Assembly (NCBI RefSeq): GCF_900172265.1
Contig: NZ_FWFK01000003.1
Location: 62,001-126,000 of the forward strand
Direction: 5' to 3'
DNA: 64,000 nt
Source: Roseivivax jejudonensis
GTDB taxonomy: Bacteria; Pseudomonadota; Alphaproteobacteria; Rhodobacterales; Rhodobacteraceae
Shown here: positions 59,094 to 64,000 of the stretch, piece by piece
How positions within the stretch are numbered: position 1 is the first letter of the stretch
Layout: each line of letters starts with the position of its first letter
Translations under genes and position numbers: made by a program
Notes under the pieces: model-generated
Database searches by the model: none
The model's input: only the letters and a program-made list of their open reading frames with translations
What the model was told of the DNA's origin: nothing

Positions 59094-59591
59094 CTAGCCG
59101 ATCTCGCGCGCCGGGACGCCTGACAACACGGCGAGGTCGCCGGCGTCGCGCGTCACCACCGCGTTCGCGCCGACCTGCACGTGATCGCCGAGGGTCAGCG
59201 GGCCGAGGACCTTCGCGCCCGCCCCGAAATCGCAATGCCCCCCGGCCACCACGCGACCGGCGAGCGTCACCTGCTGGAACACCATGCAGTTCGGTCCGAT
59301 CTCGCTTTCGGCGTGGATCACGATGCCGGTCGGGTGCGGCAGGACCAGCCCGCCGCCGATCCGCACCGTCAGCGGAATGTCGCACTGCGTCAGCAGCGAC
59401 CAGAACCAGTGGTTCGCCACCCAGTAGCGCCGCGTCACCGCGGCAAGCGCCCCGCCCCGCGCCTTCGCCGCCTGGTAGCGCCGGATCGCGCGCAGAAGCT
59501 TGCGCCCCGGATCCCAGGCGCCGCGCACGGCCTCGCGCGACCAGTCGGGCGTTGTGGCCGAGACGGCCGAGCTGAACGTGTCTGGCTGCAT
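59094..59591 (-). CDS. Serine O-acetyltransferase-like hexapeptide-repeat protein
   Basis: This 165-residue protein has the left-handed beta-helix (hexapeptide) fold of the CysE/WcaB-type acetyltransferases: [18 protein letters not shown], then [17 protein letters not shown] with the likely catalytic histidine, then repeats through [16 protein letters not shown] and [15 protein letters not shown]. It is shorter at the N-terminus than housekeeping CysE and looks more like the transferases of surface polysaccharide clusters. It is on the minus strand, between glgB and glgC. The ATG at 59591 has a weak GGTGG site. The acceptor is unknown. Confidence 0.82.
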   Translation of the reverse strand: MQPDTFSSAVSATTPDWSREAVRGAWDPGRKLLRAIRRYQAAKARGGALAAVTRRYWVANHWFWSLLTQCDIPLTVRIGGGLVLPHPTGIVIHAESEIGPNCMVFQQVTLAGRVVAGGHCDFGAGAKVLGPLTLGDHVQVGANAVVTRDAGDLAVLSGVPAREIG

Positions 59592-59745
59592 GGATCCACC
59601 GGGCCGGCAGGAAACGGAAACGCGGGCCGTACGCTCCGCCGCCGCGCCGCATCTGTCAAGCCGCCCTGCCCCTCTAGCCGACGCGCCGGCCACCTGCCAC
59701 ACTCCCCCCGAGCAGGCACCCCAGACCTGCAAGGGAGGAGCCACC

Positions 59746-61008
59746 ATGTCGCCCACAACACGCCTCGCCTCGAGATCCATGGCCTTCGTGCTCGCCGGCG
59801 GGCGCGGCTCGCGCCTGCGCGAGCTGACCGACCGGCGCGTGAAGCCCGCGGTCTACTTCGGCGGCAAGACGCGGATCATCGATTTCGCGCTGTCCAACGC
59901 GCTCAACTCGGGCATCCGCAAGATCGCCATCGCGACGCAGTACAAGGCGCATTCGCTGATCCGCCATTGCCAGCGCGGCTGGACCTTCTTCCGGGCCGAG
60001 CGCAACGAGTTCCTCGACATCCTGCCCGCCTCGCAGCGCTACGACGAGGCGACGTGGTATCGCGGCACCGCCGACGCCGTCGCGCAGAACATCGACATCG
60101 TCGACAGCTACGGCGTCGACTACGTGCTGATCCTCGCCGGAGACCACATCTACAAGATGGACTACGAGCGGATGATCGAGCACCACGTGGAGTCGGGTGC
60201 CGACGTCACCATCGGCTGCCTGACGGTGCCGCGCAACGAGGCCTCCGCCTTCGGCGTCATGGCGATCGACGAGGCCGACCGGATCACCTCGTTCCTCGAA
60301 AAGCCGAAGGATCCCCCGGGCACGCCCGACGACCCCGACGTCACGCTGGCGTCGATGGGGATCTACGTCTTTCGCTGGGACTTCCTGCGCGACCTGCTGG
60401 TCCGCGACATGCAGGACGGCAATTCCAGCCACGACTTCGGCAACGACCTGATCCCCGACATCGTCAGGAACGGCACCGCGCAGGCCCATCGCTTCGAACG
60501 CTCCTGCGTGCGCGCCAGCGACGAGGCGCCGGCCTACTGGCGCGACGTCGGCACCGTCGATGCCTTCTGGAAGGCCAATCTCGACCTGACCAACTTCTCG
60601 CCGGAGCTCGACCTCTGGGACAAGGACTGGCCGATCTGGACCTACTCCGAGATCACGCCCCCGGCGAAGTTCATCCACGACGAGGAGAACCGCCGCGGAC
60701 AGGCGGTGTCTTCGCTGGTGTCGGGCGGCTGCATCATCTCGGGCACCGAGATCCGCGAGTCGCTGCTTTTCACGATGGTGCACACCAATTCGTTCTCCAG
60801 CCTCGAAGGGGCGGTGGTGCTGCCGCGCGCCTACATCGCGCGGAACGCGCGGCTCAGGAACGTGGTCATCGATCGCGGCGTGCACATCCCCGAAGGTCTC
60901 GTCGTCGGAGAGGATCCCGAGGAGGACGCCAAGTGGTTCCGCGTGACCGAGGGCGGCGTCACGCTCATCACGCAGGCGATGCTCGACCGGCGGGCCGGAG
61001 ACGCCTGA
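59746..61008 (+). CDS. glgC: Glucose-1-phosphate adenylyltransferase GlgC
   Basis: This 420-residue enzyme makes ADP-glucose, the first and controlled step of bacterial glycogen synthesis. It has the nucleotide loop [30 protein letters not shown], the glucose-site [11 protein letters not shown] and a C-terminal beta-helix ([19 protein letters not shown]). Allosteric control by fructose phosphates or pyruvate, common in this family, is likely but cannot be read off. AGGGAGGAG precedes the ATG at 59746. Its stop shares a base with the glgA start. Confidence 0.96.
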   Translation: MSPTTRLASRSMAFVLAGGRGSRLRELTDRRVKPAVYFGGKTRIIDFALSNALNSGIRKIAIATQYKAHSLIRHCQRGWTFFRAERNEFLDILPASQRYDEATWYRGTADAVAQNIDIVDSYGVDYVLILAGDHIYKMDYERMIEHHVESGADVTIGCLTVPRNEASAFGVMAIDEADRITSFLEKPKDPPGTPDDPDVTLASMGIYVFRWDFLRDLLVRDMQDGNSSHDFGNDLIPDIVRNGTAQAHRFERSCVRASDEAPAYWRDVGTVDAFWKANLDLTNFSPELDLWDKDWPIWTYSEITPPAKFIHDEENRRGQAVSSLVSGGCIISGTEIRESLLFTMVHTNSFSSLEGAVVLPRAYIARNARLRNVVIDRGVHIPEGLVVGEDPEEDAKWFRVTEGGVTLITQAMLDRRAGDA

Positions 61009-62411
61009 TGCGGGTGCTGTCGGTCGCCTCGGAATGCGTCCCGCTGGTCAAGACCGGCGGACTGGCCGACGTGGCCGGCGCGCTGCCCGGCGCCCTCGCC
61101 CGCGAGGGGGTGGAGATGCGCACCCTCCTGCCCGGCTACCCGGCGGTGATGGCGGCGGCCGACGGGCCCGCGCACGATCTCGGCGATCTCTTCGGCGGGC
61201 CCGCGCGCCTCGTCGAGGGACGCCTCGGCGAGGCGACGCTCTACGCGCTCGACGCGCCGCATCTCTTCGACCGGCCGGGCGGCATCTACCTCGGCCCCGA
61301 CGGTCAGGACTGGCCCGACAACCCGCAGCGCTTCGCCGCGCTGTCGCGCACCGCCGCCCGCGTCGCCGCGGAGGGCGTCGGCGGCTGGCAGCCGCAGGTC
61401 ATGCACCTGCACGACTGGCAGGCCGGGCTCGCGCCGCTCTACCTCGGGACGCAGGCCGCCGGATCCGGCGTGGCGACACTCCTGACCATTCACAACATCG
61501 CCTTCCAGGGCCTCGCGCCGGCGGCGATGATCGACACGCTCGGCCTGCCCCCCGCGGGCTTCACGCCCGAGGGCTACGAATACTGGGGACAGGTCAGCGC
61601 GCTCAAGGCCGGGCTCGTCCATGCCGACGCGATCAGCACCGTCAGCCCGACCTACGCGAGCGAGCTTCTCACGCCCGAGTTCGGCCTCGGGCTCGACGGC
61701 GTGCTGCGCGCGCGCCGGGCGGACCTGTGCGGCATCCTCAACGGCATCGACGAGGACGCCTGGACGCCGCCCTACCGCACGCCGCGCGGCAAGGGCCGGC
61801 ACACCAGGCGCCTGCGCGACGAGCTCGGCCTGCCCGAGCGAGAGGGTCCGCTGGCCGTCGTGATCTCGCGGCTGACCGGCCAGAAAGGGCTCGACCTCCT
61901 GATCGAGGCGCTGCCAGCGCTGATCGACGGCGGCGGCCAGCTCGCGCTCCTCGGCTCGGGCGAGCCGGTGCTCGAGGCCGCGTTCCGCGATGCCGCCGCC
62001 GCCAGCCCGCACGTCGCCGTCCGCATCGGCTACGACGAGGCGCTGTCGCGCCGCATGATCGCCGGCGGCGACGCGATCCTCGTACCGTCCCGGTTCGAAC
62101 CCTGCGGCCTGACCCAGCTCTACGGCCTGCGCTTCGGCACGGTGCCCGTCGTGGCGCGGACCGGCGGGCTCGCCGACACCGTGATCGACGCCAATCCCGC
62201 GGCGATCTCGGCCGGGGTCGCCACCGGTCTGCACTTTCATCCGGTGACCGCGGACCGCCTCGCGCAAGCTCTGGTGAAGATGACGGCGCTCTGGCACGAC
62301 CGCACGCTCTGGCAAAGGATGATGCGCAACGCTATGGCTCAGCCGGTGGGCTGGGATGTGTCGGCCCGCGCCTATGCCGATCTCTACCGGAGCCTCGCTA
62401 CGCCCTCATGA
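61008..62411 (+). CDS. glgA: Glycogen synthase GlgA
   Basis: This 467-residue GT5 enzyme adds glucose from ADP-glucose to glycogen. It has the ADP-glucose site KTGGLADVAGALPGAL (15-30), the MHLHDWQAGL block and the C-terminal RFEPCGLTQLYGLRFGTVPV with the conserved glutamate. The A of the ATG is the last base of the glgC stop, and its stop overlaps the glgX start by four bases, so the three genes are coupled. Confidence 0.96.
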   Translation: MRVLSVASECVPLVKTGGLADVAGALPGALAREGVEMRTLLPGYPAVMAAADGPAHDLGDLFGGPARLVEGRLGEATLYALDAPHLFDRPGGIYLGPDGQDWPDNPQRFAALSRTAARVAAEGVGGWQPQVMHLHDWQAGLAPLYLGTQAAGSGVATLLTIHNIAFQGLAPAAMIDTLGLPPAGFTPEGYEYWGQVSALKAGLVHADAISTVSPTYASELLTPEFGLGLDGVLRARRADLCGILNGIDEDAWTPPYRTPRGKGRHTRRLRDELGLPEREGPLAVVISRLTGQKGLDLLIEALPALIDGGGQLALLGSGEPVLEAAFRDAAAASPHVAVRIGYDEALSRRMIAGGDAILVPSRFEPCGLTQLYGLRFGTVPVVARTGGLADTVIDANPAAISAGVATGLHFHPVTADRLAQALVKMTALWHDRTLWQRMMRNAMAQPVGWDVSARAYADLYRSLATPS

Positions 62412-64000
62412 CGAATTCTCCGAGCCCCGGCCCCGGCCGCGCCCTTCCGCTGGGAGCGACCTTCGACGGCGCCGGCGTCAATTTCGCGGTCTTCTCGCAG
62501 AACGCCACGCGCATGACGCTGTGCCTGTTCTCCGACGACGGACGCACCGAAACCGCGCGGATCCCGCTGCCCGAGCGCGACGGCGACGTGTGGCACGGCT
62601 ACCTCTCGGGGATCCGCCCCGGCCAGCTCTACGGCTACCGGGCCGAGGGGCCCTACGCCCCCGAGGAGGGCCACCGCTTCAACCCCAACAAGCTCCTGAT
62701 CGACCCGTATGCCAAGCGGCTGACCGGCCACCCGGCGTGGCACGACGCGCTCTACGGCTACACCGTCGGACACAAGAACGCCGATCTCAGCTTCGACACC
62801 CGCGACAGCGCGCGCTTCATGCCCAAGTGCGTGGTCGAGGATCCGTGCTTTGACTGGGGGCGCTCGCGACGCCCCGAGACCGAGCTGCACGACAGCATCA
62901 TCTACGAGGCCCACGTGACCGGCCTCACCCGGCGCTTTCCCGGCGCCGCGCCCGAGGGCGGGTTCCTCGCGCTCGCCTCGGACCGGATGCTCGATCACCT
63001 GACGGGGCTCGGCATCACCGCGGTCGAGCTTCTGCCGGTGCACGCCTTCATCAACGACCGCTTTCTCGTCGACAAAGGGCTGACCAACTACTGGGGCTAC
63101 CAGTCGATCGGCTTCTTCGCGCCGGACCCGCGCTACCTGCACAAAGACCGGCTGTGGGAGTTCCAGTACATGGTCGCCCGGCTGCACGCCGCCGGCATCG
63201 AGGTCATCCTCGACGTGGTCTACAACCACTCCGGCGAAGGCGACGAGACCGGCCCGACGCTGTGCTTCCGCGGGCTCGACAACGCGGCCTACTACCGGCT
63301 GGCCGACAATCCGCGTCACTGCATCAACGACACCGGCACCGGCAACACGATGAACATGAGCCACCCGATGGTGCTGCGCATGGTCACCGACAGCCTGCGC
63401 TACTGGGTCGAGACGATGGGCGTCGACGGGTTCCGCTTCGATCTCTGCGCCACGCTCGGGCGCACCGATCGCGGCTTCGATCCCGGCGCGGCCTTCTTCG
63501 ACGCGCTGCGGCAGGATCCCGTCCTCGCCGGCGTGAAGCTGATCGCCGAGCCGTGGGACATCGGGCCCGGCGGCTACCAGCTCGGCGCGTTTCCCCCGCC
63601 CTTCGCGGAGTGGAACGACCAGTTCCGCGACGACGTGCGCCGCTACTGGCGCGGCGAGGACGGCCTCGCCCCGTCCCTGGCCAGCCGGATCACCGGCTCG
63701 GCAATGCAGTTCGACCATTCCGGCCGGCCGGCGACGTCGTCGGTCAACCTTGTCACCGCGCATGACGGCTACACCCTCGCCGACGTGACGATGTACGAGG
63801 AGCGCCACAACGAGGCCAACGGCGAGGACAACCGCGACGGCCACGGCGCCAACCATTCCGACAATTTCGGCGTCGAGGGCCCGACCGACGACGCCGACAT
63901 CGCCGCCGCCCGCGCGCAGCGCCGCCGCAACATGCTCGCGACGCTGCTGCTGAGTCAGGGCACGCCGATGCTGCTGGCCGGGGACGAGTTCGGCAACAGC
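62408..64000 (+). CDS. glgX: Glycogen debranching enzyme GlgX (partial, runs off the window)
   Basis: The first 531 residues of a protein of about 700 are in the window. It has a CBM48 domain (about 10-110; GATFDGAGVNFAVFSQNAT) and a GH13 isoamylase-type core: YEAHVTGLTRRFPG, TNYWGYQSIGFFAPD, DVVYNHSGEG, the nucleophile in GVDGFRFDLCATLG, AEPWDIG and VTAHDGYTLAD. GlgX removes the short branches left by GlgP. The ATG at 62408 overlaps the glgA stop (ATGA). The frame is open to the last base, so the end is cut by the window, not broken. Confidence 0.95.
   Translation, partial: MTNSPSPGPGRALPLGATFDGAGVNFAVFSQNATRMTLCLFSDDGRTETARIPLPERDGDVWHGYLSGIRPGQLYGYRAEGPYAPEEGHRFNPNKLLIDPYAKRLTGHPAWHDALYGYTVGHKNADLSFDTRDSARFMPKCVVEDPCFDWGRSRRPETELHDSIIYEAHVTGLTRRFPGAAPEGGFLALASDRMLDHLTGLGITAVELLPVHAFINDRFLVDKGLTNYWGYQSIGFFAPDPRYLHKDRLWEFQYMVARLHAAGIEVILDVVYNHSGEGDETGPTLCFRGLDNAAYYRLADNPRHCINDTGTGNTMNMSHPMVLRMVTDSLRYWVETMGVDGFRFDLCATLGRTDRGFDPGAAFFDALRQDPVLAGVKLIAEPWDIGPGGYQLGAFPPPFAEWNDQFRDDVRRYWRGEDGLAPSLASRITGSAMQFDHSGRPATSSVNLVTAHDGYTLADVTMYEERHNEANGEDNRDGHGANHSDNFGVEGPTDDADIAAARAQRRRNMLATLLLSQGTPMLLAGDEFGNS

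Overview
The window is a high-GC, gene-dense piece of an alphaproteobacterial chromosome, most likely from the family Rhodobacteraceae (Roseobacter/Rhodobacter relatives). The evidence is the gene order hflX-hfq-trkH-trkA-ntrX-ntrY-ntrC-ntrB-dusB, an alphaproteobacterial general stress response locus (PhyR, NepR, EcfG sigma factor, HisKA_2 kinase), a GTTC-N7-GTTC LexA box before uvrA, an aglR-aglEFGAK alpha-glucoside locus and a glgPBCAX glycogen cluster. The genus cannot be fixed from the sequence alone. I see no tRNA, rRNA, insertion sequence, prophage or CRISPR array.

Layout. 1-190: end of katG and its terminator. 214-12576 (minus): a small SH3-like secreted protein, hflX, hfq, the potassium system trkH/trkA, and the nitrogen two-component genes dusB-ntrB-ntrC-ntrY-ntrX. 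12761-16088: ispD-ispF-pgpA-cinA, a COQ10-like gene (minus), hpt and a 59-residue membrane protein. 16091-18451: an arsJ-GAPDH arsenate export pair behind a perfect palindrome, with no arsR in view. 18470-20443: adenine deaminase and a previously easy-to-miss 50-residue membrane protein. 20559-25638: a general stress response locus, nepR-ecfG-kinase with an amidoligase and a glutamine amidotransferase coupled behind it, divergent from phyR. 25794-29183: a small secreted protein and a TRAP transporter. 29604-38396: an apparent operon of acetyl-CoA synthetase, adenylate kinase, a DUF4212/sodium symporter pair, a cNMP/CBS/DUF294 protein, a membrane protein and a membrane-anchored exonuclease, interrupted by a 27-bp tandem repeat. 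38418-43736: an orphan LacI regulator, uvrA with a LexA box, and a secreted protein of four Ig-like repeats. 43743-53910: the agl transporter and alpha-glucosidase, divergent from aglR-bglA-glk. 54227-64000: glgP, glgB, an antisense serine-acetyltransferase-like gene, glgC, glgA and the start of glgX.

How it fits together. The right third reads as a carbon path: alpha-glucosides enter through AglEFGK, are cut by AglA (and beta-glucosides by the GH1 enzyme), glucose is phosphorylated by Glk, and GlgC/A/B/P/X store or release it as glycogen. The middle operon couples uptake of an organic acid, probably acetate, to activation by Acs, with an adenylate kinase to recycle the AMP that Acs makes. 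The most unusual unit is the stress locus at 20559-25638, where two enzymes of an uncharacterised amide-bond system are translationally coupled to the core stress regulators.
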